7,455 nucleotides of DNA from Actinomycetota bacterium. Lineage in GTDB: Bacteria > Actinomycetota > Actinomycetes > Mycobacteriales > Mycobacteriaceae. Below are positions 1 to 5,358 of this stretch, in pieces. Numbering within the stretch: the stretch's first letter is position 1; each line of letters begins with the position of its first letter. Where the stretch lies: assembly GCA_005787665.1 (NCBI GenBank), contig SYAB01000327.1, forward strand, positions 1 to 7,455, given 5' to 3'. Made by a program: the position numbers and the translations under genes. The notes under the pieces are model-generated. The model was given only the letters and a program-made list of their open reading frames with translations, had not been told where the DNA came from and did no database searches.

Positions 1-1350
1 GTCCGCGGCGGCGGCGGCCGACGCGGTGCGGGTTGCGCGGGGGCGCTTCGGTGCCTGATCCTCTGCCGCAGTAGAGGGGGTGTCGATAGTGGGGTTCTCG
101 ACAGCGGAGGCAGGATCGGCAGCGAGGTCGATCACCGGCGTTTCTCTGACCGCCGCCGATGGCCTGCGCACCGCAGGACGCTCGGTCGGTACGCCCGAAA
201 TCCCGGATGCCGGCGGCGCCGCCGCCTCGAAGTGGCCCAGGAATGCCTCGACACCCTCGCCGATCGCCTGGAAGAAGTCCCCGGCGACGTCGAACAGGTT
301 GAGCTTGGGGTTGAACGGCAACAGCGACAGGTATTGCGGGATGCCCGGATTCAGTGTCCGGTCATAGGCGGTGTCGATGATCACCCGCAGGGCGGGGGAG
401 ACCAGGTCTACCAACGGCTCGATGAGCCAGCTCAGGCCGAAGTCCCTGCCGAAGTTGAGGAACGGGATCATGATCGGCAGGGTCCGGGTCGGGATGGTGA
501 TGAAGGGGTTGCCGTAGCTGTCGTACCTGAAGTTCTCCGGGTGCAACGCGGGATCCATCTGATCGGCCAGTTCCGCCGGGGTGTAGCCGCTGGGCAGGCC
601 GGTCTCGTTGTAGCCGTTGGGCCACAGCATCTGCCCGTGGACGTACCAGAAACCGGCAACCGCATTGACGAATGCCGGCAGATTGCCCCAGTAGATCGGG
701 AAGTCACCCACTCCGTCGTACTCGAAATGGACTGACGTGGTGGGGATCCCGGTATCGACGATGGTCGGCATCCCGGTTGTCACATCCACGATGGGAATGG
801 TCCCGAGAAAGCCCAGCAGCGACCACGGGCCGCCGACAGGGTTATCGATATTGCCGATCAGCACCACTGAGAGCCGCTCCTTGAGTGCGGGATCGAGGTC
901 CTGGATCAGGCGGAGTTGATCGGACACGATCGCGCCGCCCTGGGAGTACCCGAACAGCACGATCTCCTCGTCCGGTTGGGTGGCCAACAGGTTGGTGAGC
1001 GCGCTGTTGAAATTGTTGAGCCCGTCGGCCACCGAGACATCCCACTTCTCGCACCGGCCCGGAACACACCACCGCGGCCGGAAGAACAGAGGCCAGAACG
1101 AGGCCGGGTAGTTGATCCCGACCACGTCGCAGTCGTTCTCCACCGTGCACGGAGTCGTGGTCATGTAGTAGTCGCGGGCGTTCTCCAGGTAACCGGCGAT
1201 GACGTTGGCATCCGGCGTTCCGGTTCCGGGTGCGACCAGTGCGGTGACGGCGTCGGCCTCCGGCACGGCGACTGTCGACGTAACGCCCAGCACCATGACG
1301 GCGAGCGCGGCTATGATCGCCGCGGCACATCGTGAGCCTGCTCTCTTCAT
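1..1350 (-). CDS. Secreted PE-PPE-domain serine hydrolase/acyltransferase, partial (C-terminus off the left edge)
   Basis: The minus-strand frame is open for 450 codons from ATG at 1350 to the window edge, with no stop seen. Residues 1-34 form a signal peptide (MKR, hydrophobic core, likely cut after ADA). Residues ~40-260 match the PE-PPE domain (PF08237), an alpha/beta-hydrolase fold: NYPASF at 80-85, nucleophile elbow GYSQGG with Ser136, EYDGVGDF with candidate Asp212, and YVHG with candidate His238. Family members include esterases (Rv1430) and acyltransferases that finish trehalose lipids (Rv1184c/Chp2, Rv3822/Chp1), so an acyl-lipid substrate outside the membrane is likely but unproven. 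There is no PE or PPE N-terminal domain; export is by the signal peptide. Four cysteines (68, 74, 95, 100) lie in an insert before the nucleophile and probably form disulfides. Residues ~375-450 are an Ala/Pro/Arg-rich low-complexity tail that is still open at the edge. Divergent from the MPT64-like gene. Confidence 0.9.
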   Translation of the reverse strand, partial: MKRAGSRCAAAIIAALAVMVLGVTSTVAVPEADAVTALVAPGTGTPDANVIAGYLENARDYYMTTTPCTVENDCDVVGINYPASFWPLFFRPRWCVPGRCEKWDVSVADGLNNFNSALTNLLATQPDEEIVLFGYSQGGAIVSDQLRLIQDLDPALKERLSVVLIGNIDNPVGGPWSLLGFLGTIPIVDVTTGMPTIVDTGIPTTSVHFEYDGVGDFPIYWGNLPAFVNAVAGFWYVHGQMLWPNGYNETGLPSGYTPAELADQMDPALHPENFRYDSYGNPFITIPTRTLPIMIPFLNFGRDFGLSWLIEPLVDLVSPALRVIIDTAYDRTLNPGIPQYLSLLPFNPKLNLFDVAGDFFQAIGEGVEAFLGHFEAAAPPASGISGVPTERPAVRRPSAAVRETPVIDLAADPASAVENPTIDTPSTAAEDQAPKRPRATRTASAAAAAD

Positions 1351-1357
1351 GGCTTAG

Positions 1358-1363
1358 AGAATC
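1358..1363 (-). promoter_or_regulatory. Putative -10 element (GATTCT) of the PE-PPE hydrolase gene
   Basis: Read on the minus strand, GATTCT (A-N-N-N-T core) lies 7 bases before the ATG at 1350. That spacing would start transcription at or next to the start codon, giving a leaderless or nearly leaderless mRNA. No Shine-Dalgarno sequence is visible between it and the ATG. No convincing -35 was seen. The call rests on pattern and spacing only. Confidence 0.35.
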
Positions 1364-1426
1364 GCACGTCACGGGTGTCAAAGGGCGTGAATCACCGCTT
1401 CGCGGTTCGCGTCCGGTGTGCAGGAT

Positions 1427-1439
1427 CGGTAGGTTACCG
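1427..1439. repeat. Inverted repeat CGGTA-ggt-TACCG over the -10 of the MPT64-like gene
   Basis: Two perfect 5-base arms (1427-1431 and 1435-1439) are separated by 3 bases. The repeat overlaps the putative -10 at 1430-1435 and ends 2 bases before the GTG start, so a protein bound there would block initiation. A second short repeat, ACCGC-ttc-GCGGT, lies at 1394-1406 in the same 91-base divergent gap. Short arms like these also occur by chance in GC-rich DNA. Confidence 0.3.
1430..1435 (+). promoter_or_regulatory. Putative -10 element (TAGGTT) giving a leaderless GTG start
   Basis: TAGGTT fits the mycobacterial TANNNT pattern and ends exactly 6 bases before GTG at 1442, so the usual -7 to +1 distance places the transcription start on the G of the start codon. 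A weak -35 candidate (TTCGCG, 1406-1411) lies 18 bases upstream. There is no good Shine-Dalgarno sequence, which supports GTG 1442 as a leaderless start. Confidence 0.45.
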
Positions 1440-1441
1440 GC

Positions 1442-2131
1442 GTGCTTTTTTCACGGACAGTCGCAGCGACGCTTGCCGCCCTGGTCCTGGGGTCTCCGGC
1501 GATTGCCGATGCTGCGCCGAAGAACTACTGCCGCGATATCAAGGGTGTCGACGCCGGATCGTTGTGCACGATCGCGCTGACCGATCCGGGCTACATCGTC
1601 GACATCAGTTTTCCGAGCAACTTCCCGGATATGAAGTCGGTGACGCAGTTCGTCGCGCAGACCCGCGACGGCTTCCTCAATGTGGCGAAGTCCTCGGCTC
1701 CGAGAACGGCGCCCTACGCCCTGGATATCAGCGCGGCGACGTACAACTCCGTCGTCCCGCCGCGCGGCCAGCTCTCGGTGGTCCTGAAGGTCTATCAGAA
1801 CGCGGGCGGCGCCGGACCGCAGACTTCGTTCAAGTCCTTCGTGTGGGATCAGGCCTATCGCAAACTGGTCACCTACGAGACGCTGTGGCAGCCGGAGACC
1901 GAACCGCTGCCCATCGTTTTCCCCGCGGTTCAGGCCGAGTTGGACAAGCAGACCGGTTCCCCGGTACCCATCGCGGCGGCGGCGGGTCTGGACCCGGCCA
2001 ACTATCAGAACTTCGCGATCACCAACGACGGGGTGATCTTCTTCTTCAGCCAGGGCGGTCTGCTGCCCCCGGCGGCCGGTGCCACCCAGGTGCTGGTGCC
2101 GCGTTCGGTGATCGACCCGCTGCTGGCCTAA
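1442..2131 (+). CDS. Secreted MPT64/TB22.2-like protein (RsiV/DUF3298-type fold)
   Basis: A 229-residue protein with a signal peptide at 1-24 (hydrophobic to ~17, then AIADA). The mature part resembles mycobacterial TB22.2 (Rv3036c) and the MPT64 family, as I remember those sequences: paired N-terminal cysteines Cys30 and Cys42 (likely a disulfide), ISFPSNFPD at ~55-63, TRDGFLNVAK, a central VVLKVYQN strand, the TYETLW segment, then GLDPANYQNFAITNDG and FFFSQGGLLPP near the C-terminus, ending in the VPRSVIDPLL motif. Length is normal for the family. MPT64 is a secreted antigen of M. tuberculosis; family members were described as esterases or host-interacting proteins, and the true biochemical role is unsettled. 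Start is GTG 1442, chosen because the signal peptide begins there and a -10-like element sits 6 bases upstream. It lies between two PE-PPE hydrolase genes and could share a transcript with the next one, 58 bases on. Confidence 0.88.
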   Translation: MLFSRTVAATLAALVLGSPAIADAAPKNYCRDIKGVDAGSLCTIALTDPGYIVDISFPSNFPDMKSVTQFVAQTRDGFLNVAKSSAPRTAPYALDISAATYNSVVPPRGQLSVVLKVYQNAGGAGPQTSFKSFVWDQAYRKLVTYETLWQPETEPLPIVFPAVQAELDKQTGSPVPIAAAAGLDPANYQNFAITNDGVIFFFSQGGLLPPAAGATQVLVPRSVIDPLLA

Positions 2132-2175
2132 ACAGCTAAACGGCGCATTCGCGGAGATTTCGCGTCCCGAGGCCG

Positions 2176-2181
2176 GATACT
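2176..2181 (+). promoter_or_regulatory. Putative -10 element (GATACT) of the second PE-PPE gene
   Basis: GATACT (A-N-N-N-T core) ends 8 bases before ATG 2190, so the transcript would begin within a few bases of the start codon. The nearest purine-rich stretch (GAGG, 2169-2172) is too far from the ATG to act as a ribosome site. The element suggests this gene can be transcribed independently of the MPT64-like gene just upstream. The 58-base gap also holds two TTCGCG copies 11 bases apart (2148-2153, 2159-2164). Confidence 0.35.
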
Positions 2182-2189
2182 CCCGTTGC

Positions 2190-3161
2190 ATGGCGTTGCG
2201 GCGGTTTGTGGTTGCGACGTTGTCGGCCGCGACGGCGTTCGCCGTCATCGCCGCGACACCGGCCATCGCCTCCACGGCTTTCACCGTCAGCGGCACCCGT
2301 ACCTTTCATCCGCCGCCCTACCCCGAGCAGTTACTGCCCGATCACTTTGCCGGTCACACCATCAGCCGGATCGACTACCCGGCGGCGGTGCTGGGCATGG
2401 ACTCTTCGATTGCGGTTGCCGTATCCGCTCTGCGCGACGGACTGCTCGATACCCCCGGGCCGATGGTGCTGGCGGGGTTCAGCCAGGGTGCCATCGCCGT
2501 GGCCTATGCCAAGCAGGCGGTCATGGCGCTGCCCGCCGACCAGCGCCCGGCTGCGCAGCGGCTGAGTTTTCTTGCCATCGGCGACCCGACGGGCCCGCAG
2601 GGCATCCTCAGGATGATTCCGTTCCGGATCCCGGTACTGGGGCTGACTCCCTTCGCCGCCCCGGAGACGCCCTACGACACTCTCGTCATCAACGGCGAGT
2701 ACGACGGTTGGGCCGATTTCCCGGACCGCCCCTGGAATCTGATCAGCCTCGCCAACGCGCTGATGGGGACCGCCTATGTCCACGGGCGATACGAGACGCT
2801 GCCGGGCGGACTGGATCTGGGCGCTGTGCCGGCGGCGAATATCACGACCGTGACCAACGCCCTGGGTGCGACGACCACCACCTACCTGATTCCGACCGCG
2901 CAGCTTCCGCTGCTGCAGCCGCTGCGCGACATCGGCGTCCCGGAACCGATCGTGGCCGCCATCGAGGTGCCGCTCAAGGCTGTGGTCGATGCGGGTTACA
3001 CCCGCCACGACGCCAAACCGCCTGCCACCCAGCCGATTTCCGGCCCGCGGCATCGCGGGTCGGCGTCCTCGCCGGTTGCTTCTTTTCGCGGTGCTGCGGG
3101 GCAGCGGGCCGCGCCGCAGCGGCAGCCGCGGGCGGCGGCGCATCGCCAGCGGCGACCCTGA
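2190..3161 (+). CDS. Secreted PE-PPE-domain serine hydrolase (short form)
   Basis: A 323-residue protein with a signal peptide at 1-27 (MALRR, hydrophobic core, AIA cleavage site). Residues ~36-235 form a PE-PPE (PF08237) alpha/beta-hydrolase domain with the same landmarks as the hydrolase encoded at the left edge: IDYPAAV (61-67), nucleophile elbow GFSQGA with Ser98, GEYDGWADFP with candidate Asp172, and YVHG with candidate His198. It lacks the four-cysteine insert of the left-edge protein. The expected activity is ester hydrolysis or acyl transfer on a lipid outside the membrane; the substrate is unknown. After a helical part to ~270, the last ~50 residues are a Pro/Ala/Gln/Arg-rich basic tail with no recognisable fold. 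Start ATG 2190 is fixed by the signal peptide. The stop is only 2 bases from the convergent flavoenzyme's stop, leaving no room for a terminator between them. Confidence 0.9.
   Translation: MALRRFVVATLSAATAFAVIAATPAIASTAFTVSGTRTFHPPPYPEQLLPDHFAGHTISRIDYPAAVLGMDSSIAVAVSALRDGLLDTPGPMVLAGFSQGAIAVAYAKQAVMALPADQRPAAQRLSFLAIGDPTGPQGILRMIPFRIPVLGLTPFAAPETPYDTLVINGEYDGWADFPDRPWNLISLANALMGTAYVHGRYETLPGGLDLGAVPAANITTVTNALGATTTTYLIPTAQLPLLQPLRDIGVPEPIVAAIEVPLKAVVDAGYTRHDAKPPATQPISGPRHRGSASSPVASFRGAAGQRAAPQRQPRAAAHRQRRP
3040..3063 (+). repeat. Strong GC hairpin inside the tail of the second PE-PPE gene
   Basis: Arms CCGGCCCGCG (3040-3049) and CGCGGGTCGG (3054-3063) pair over 10 bp, with one G-U pair in RNA, around a GCAT loop. 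It lies within the coding sequence, about 100 bases before the stop, and a loose T-rich run (3076-3086) begins 12 bases later. It could act as an RNA structure near the end of the message. That function is speculation, because such hairpins are frequent in GC-rich genes. Confidence 0.35.
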
Positions 3162-3163
3162 AC

Positions 3164-4543
3164 TCACACGGTGGCGAACAGAAGGTTCAGTGACTCCGCC
3201 ATGGTCGGGTGGGTGAACACGGTGTCGCGTACTGCGGTGTAGGGCAAACCGCCTAGCATCGCCATCTGTACGACCGACATGACTTCCCCGGCGGAATGGC
3301 ACAGCAGCGAGCAACCCAGGATCTGGCCGGTGGAACGGTCGATGACGGCCTTGAGCATCCCCGCGGTTTCACCGGCGGTGTTGGCCCGGGGAATCTTGGC
3401 GGCGGGCAGCCGAGCGACGGCGACGTCGTAGCCCTGGGCACATGCCTGCTCCTCGGTCAGACCGACGCGCCCCAGTTCCGGATCGATGAACAGCGTGTAG
3501 GGCATCAGGCGTCCGGCGGTGCTACGCCCGGCGTCGTGGAGCACGTTGGCCAGCAGGATCCGGTAGTCATCCCACGATGCGTGGGTGAACTGGGGTCCGC
3601 CGTTGCAGTCGCCGATCGCGTAGACCCCCTCGGCAGTGGTCTGCAGGTATTCGTCGACAGTGATCGCGCCACGTCGACCGGTGGCGACGCCGGCGGCGGC
3701 CAGGCCCAGGCCGTCGGTGCTCGGCGTGCGTCCCACCGCCACCATCAGATGGCTGCCCGACACGATCAGCGGCCGACCGCCACGAGTGCAGGCCAGTTCG
3801 ACGCCGGCTCCGGCGGGGGCGACCGCGGTGGTCTCGGCGTCGTCGACGAACTCGATTCCGTCATCGAGGAGGACCTCGCGAACCGCCGCGGCGATATCGC
3901 CGTCCTCCTGCGGTAGGAAGCGGGTGCCGCGCTGGACGAGGACGACCTCGCTGCCGAGGCGACGGAAGATCTGGGCGAACTCCAGAGCGATGTAGCCCGC
4001 TCCGACGATCACCAGGCGGTCGGGAAGTTCGGCCAGTTCCATGACCGAGGTGCTGGTCAGATAGTCGATGGTGTCGAGGCCGGGGATGTCGGGGATGGTG
4101 ATGTGGCTGCCGGTGTTGATGTAGACCCGTTTGCCGCGCACGGTGCGGGTCGAGCCGTCCTGCATGACCACCTCGATGGTCCGCGGGCTGACGAAGGTCC
4201 CGGCGCCGAGCAGGAAGGTCATGTTGGGCGTGCCGGTGAACAACGTCCGGTGTGCCTCCACCATTGCCCCGACCACGCGTCGCTTGCGGGCGATCACGCC
4301 CTCGAGGCTGGGTCGTGCCGGTGGGAGATCGACGCCGAACTGGTTGGCGTGACGCGCCATCTGGATGAGCTTGGCACTGCCGACCATGGTCTTGGTCGGG
4401 ATGCACGCCACGTTGATGCACGTGCCGCCGATCTGTCCCCTCTCGATGAGCGCCACCGAGTGCCCGGCGCCGGCCAGGGCCATGGCGAGCGACTTTCCAC
4501 CCTTGCCGCCGCCGAGGACGACATCGTCGAATTCATCGATCAC
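3164..4543 (-). CDS. RclA-like FAD-dependent pyridine nucleotide-disulfide oxidoreductase
   Basis: A 459-residue class I flavoprotein disulfide reductase. FAD-binding motif GGGKGGK at 11-17; redox pair GGTCINVACIPTK with Cys42 and Cys47; NAD(P) Rossmann motif GAGYIALE at 181-188, followed by VQR (203-205), where Gln/Arg rather than an acidic residue hints at NADPH; second FAD motif GVYAIGD at 306-312; dimerisation domain ending in HPTMAE with His445 and Glu450 as the expected proton-relay pair. CIPTKT, GGPQFTH-x-SWDDYRI, IPRA, LGCSLLC and FTHPTMAESLNLLF closely match E. coli RclA (hypothiocyanous acid reductase) as I recall it. Relatives are often labelled mercuric reductase, but there is no N-terminal metal-binding domain and no C-terminal vicinal cysteine pair. 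Start GTG 4543 puts the FAD motif at the usual distance; the frame stays open upstream to 5359, but that part has no domain and lies antisense to the lipoprotein gene. Convergent with the PE-PPE gene, divergent from the lipoprotein gene. Confidence 0.9.
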   Translation of the reverse strand: MIDEFDDVVLGGGKGGKSLAMALAGAGHSVALIERGQIGGTCINVACIPTKTMVGSAKLIQMARHANQFGVDLPPARPSLEGVIARKRRVVGAMVEAHRTLFTGTPNMTFLLGAGTFVSPRTIEVVMQDGSTRTVRGKRVYINTGSHITIPDIPGLDTIDYLTSTSVMELAELPDRLVIVGAGYIALEFAQIFRRLGSEVVLVQRGTRFLPQEDGDIAAAVREVLLDDGIEFVDDAETTAVAPAGAGVELACTRGGRPLIVSGSHLMVAVGRTPSTDGLGLAAAGVATGRRGAITVDEYLQTTAEGVYAIGDCNGGPQFTHASWDDYRILLANVLHDAGRSTAGRLMPYTLFIDPELGRVGLTEEQACAQGYDVAVARLPAAKIPRANTAGETAGMLKAVIDRSTGQILGCSLLCHSAGEVMSVVQMAMLGGLPYTAVRDTVFTHPTMAESLNLLFATV

Positions 4544-4545
4544 GG

Positions 4546-4570
4546 CACGACCGTATACGCCTCGGTCGTG
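4546..4570. repeat. Perfect 8-9-8 inverted repeat in the divergent flavoenzyme/lipoprotein promoter region
   Basis: Arms CACGACCG (4546-4553) and CGGTCGTG (4563-4570) are exact reverse complements around a 9-base spacer that contains TATAC. The left arm overlaps the flavoenzyme's putative -10; the right arm sits between the two divergent starts. Size and placement fit an operator for a dimeric repressor (TetR or similar), but no regulator gene is in the window. Confidence 0.5.
4550..4555 (-). promoter_or_regulatory. Putative -10 element (TACGGT) giving a leaderless GTG start for the flavoenzyme
   Basis: On the minus strand TACGGT fits TANNNT and ends exactly 6 bases before GTG 4543, the spacing that makes the start codon the transcript's 5' end. 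No ribosome-binding sequence is visible. The element supports choosing GTG 4543 over the longer open frame. It lies inside one arm of the inverted repeat 4546-4570. Confidence 0.42.
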
Positions 4571-4612
4571 GCGCGGCGACGCATCCGGGCGCGGTTGTGA
4601 TGGGATTCGTGA

Positions 4613-5311
4613 GTGCGCCGCATGACTGCCCTGATCGTCGCCGCCGCGGCCATGTCGGCGGGTTGCACGTCGGCGGTATCCTCCCAGCCAACGAAACCGG
4701 CACCCGGCGCCTCGGTGGAGGCGGCGTCGGCGACCACCGCTGCGCCAGGGACTCGCCCAGCGAGCGTCCACCCCGTCACGGCGGGCGATCTCGGGACGAC
4801 CTGGCGATCCGAATGTCCAGTGCCGCCTGGGCAATTGCGTCGGGTCGAGGTGGACTACCTCGGCTTCGACGGTGCGATCGCACGGGGGAATCTGGTGGTG
4901 AACCAGGATGTCGTGGACTCGGCGATCGCGATCTTCGCCGATCTGCTGGAGATGCGCTATCCGATCGAGCGGATGCAGACCGTCGACCATTACCCGGGGG
5001 CCGAGGACGAGTTGTCGATGCGGGACAACAACACCTCGGCGTTCAACTGCCGGGCACTGCCGGGCAGCACGAACTGGTCGCAGCATGCCTACGGTCGCGC
5101 CATCGATATCAACCCCCTGGTCAATCCCTACATCGATACCGCCGGGAATCTGGAACCGGCGACGGGCGGACCGTATCTGGACCGGACCCGCGACGACCTG
5201 GGTCTCCTGCACCCCGGGGACGCGGCCGTGCGCGCCTTCACCGACCGCGGATGGCGCTGGGGCGGCAATTGGCGCAATCCGATCGACTACCAGCACTTCG
5301 AGGTGGGCTGA
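4613..5311 (+). CDS. Lipoprotein with M15/VanY-type zinc D-Ala-D-Ala carboxypeptidase-like domain
   Basis: A 232-residue predicted lipoprotein. A short basic N-terminus and hydrophobic segment lead to SAGC with Cys18 as the probable lipidated residue (position -3 is Ser, so the lipobox is not classical). Residues 19-55 are a Ser/Thr/Ala/Pro linker. The catalytic domain (~75-232) has the peptidase M15 signature: SQHAYGRAIDIN with zinc ligands His158 and Asp165, then GWRWGGNW, then DYQHFEV with third ligand His228 and Asp225 in the place of the catalytic acid. This points to cleavage of peptidoglycan stem or cross-link peptides outside the membrane (PF13539-type); the exact bond is unknown. Cys68 and Cys146 may form a disulfide. 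A TGA directly before GTG 4613 makes that the first possible start; ATG 4622 is the alternative. GGGA at 4602-4605 is a weak ribosome site. Divergent from the flavoenzyme, 40 bases upstream of the Rieske gene. Confidence 0.87.
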   Translation: MRRMTALIVAAAAMSAGCTSAVSSQPTKPAPGASVEAASATTAAPGTRPASVHPVTAGDLGTTWRSECPVPPGQLRRVEVDYLGFDGAIARGNLVVNQDVVDSAIAIFADLLEMRYPIERMQTVDHYPGAEDELSMRDNNTSAFNCRALPGSTNWSQHAYGRAIDINPLVNPYIDTAGNLEPATGGPYLDRTRDDLGLLHPGDAAVRAFTDRGWRWGGNWRNPIDYQHFEVG

Positions 5312-5339
5312 CAGGCTGGACATCTCGACGCACCGCTGC

Positions 5340-5345
5340 GATTCT
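5340..5345 (+). promoter_or_regulatory. Putative -10 element (GATTCT) of the Rieske/dehydrogenase unit
   Basis: GATTCT, the same hexamer seen before the left-edge hydrolase gene, ends exactly 6 bases before GTG 5352, again predicting a leaderless message starting at the GTG. It lies in the 40-base gap after the lipoprotein gene, so the two catabolic-type genes need not depend on the lipoprotein promoter. Its last base is the first base of the palindrome at 5345-5358. Confidence 0.4.
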
Positions 5346-5358
5346 GGACAGGTGTCCA
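5345..5358. repeat. Palindrome TGGACA-gg-TGTCCA over the Rieske gene start
   Basis: Two perfect 6-base arms around GG cover the last base of the -10 candidate, the predicted transcription start and the GTG codon at 5352-5354. A half-site copy, CTGGACA, lies at 5316-5322, 28 bases upstream of the CTGGACA at 5344-5350. This layout fits a repressor operator. The sequence is not the KstR-type AACnnGTT core used for mycobacterial cholesterol genes. Confidence 0.45.

Noticed and set aside
1375..2139. Long plus-strand open frame overlapping the MPT64-like gene
   Set aside because: Arg/Gly-rich shadow translation without domain or signal peptide. The overlapping frame from 1442 encodes a clear family member.
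3040..3088. Intrinsic terminator (hairpin followed by a T-rich patch)
   Set aside because: It lies inside the coding sequence, the T-rich patch begins 12 bases after the stem, and it is interrupted. It is kept only as a hairpin.
2989..3216. Frameshift in the second PE-PPE gene, with the true C-terminus in another frame
   Set aside because: The other frames in this stretch are also Arg/Ala-rich, with nothing that looks like a conserved domain end. The in-frame tail keeps a plausible basic Pro/Ala composition.
2331..3314. Minus-strand open frame of 327 codons opposite the second PE-PPE gene
   Set aside because: Antisense shadow caused by GC-rich codon use; the composition is Arg/His-rich with no family match that I recognise, and it overlaps two real genes.
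3164..4543. Mercuric reductase (merA) as the identity of the flavoenzyme
   Set aside because: There is no N-terminal heavy-metal domain, no C-terminal vicinal cysteine pair and no mer neighbours. The conserved blocks fit RclA better.
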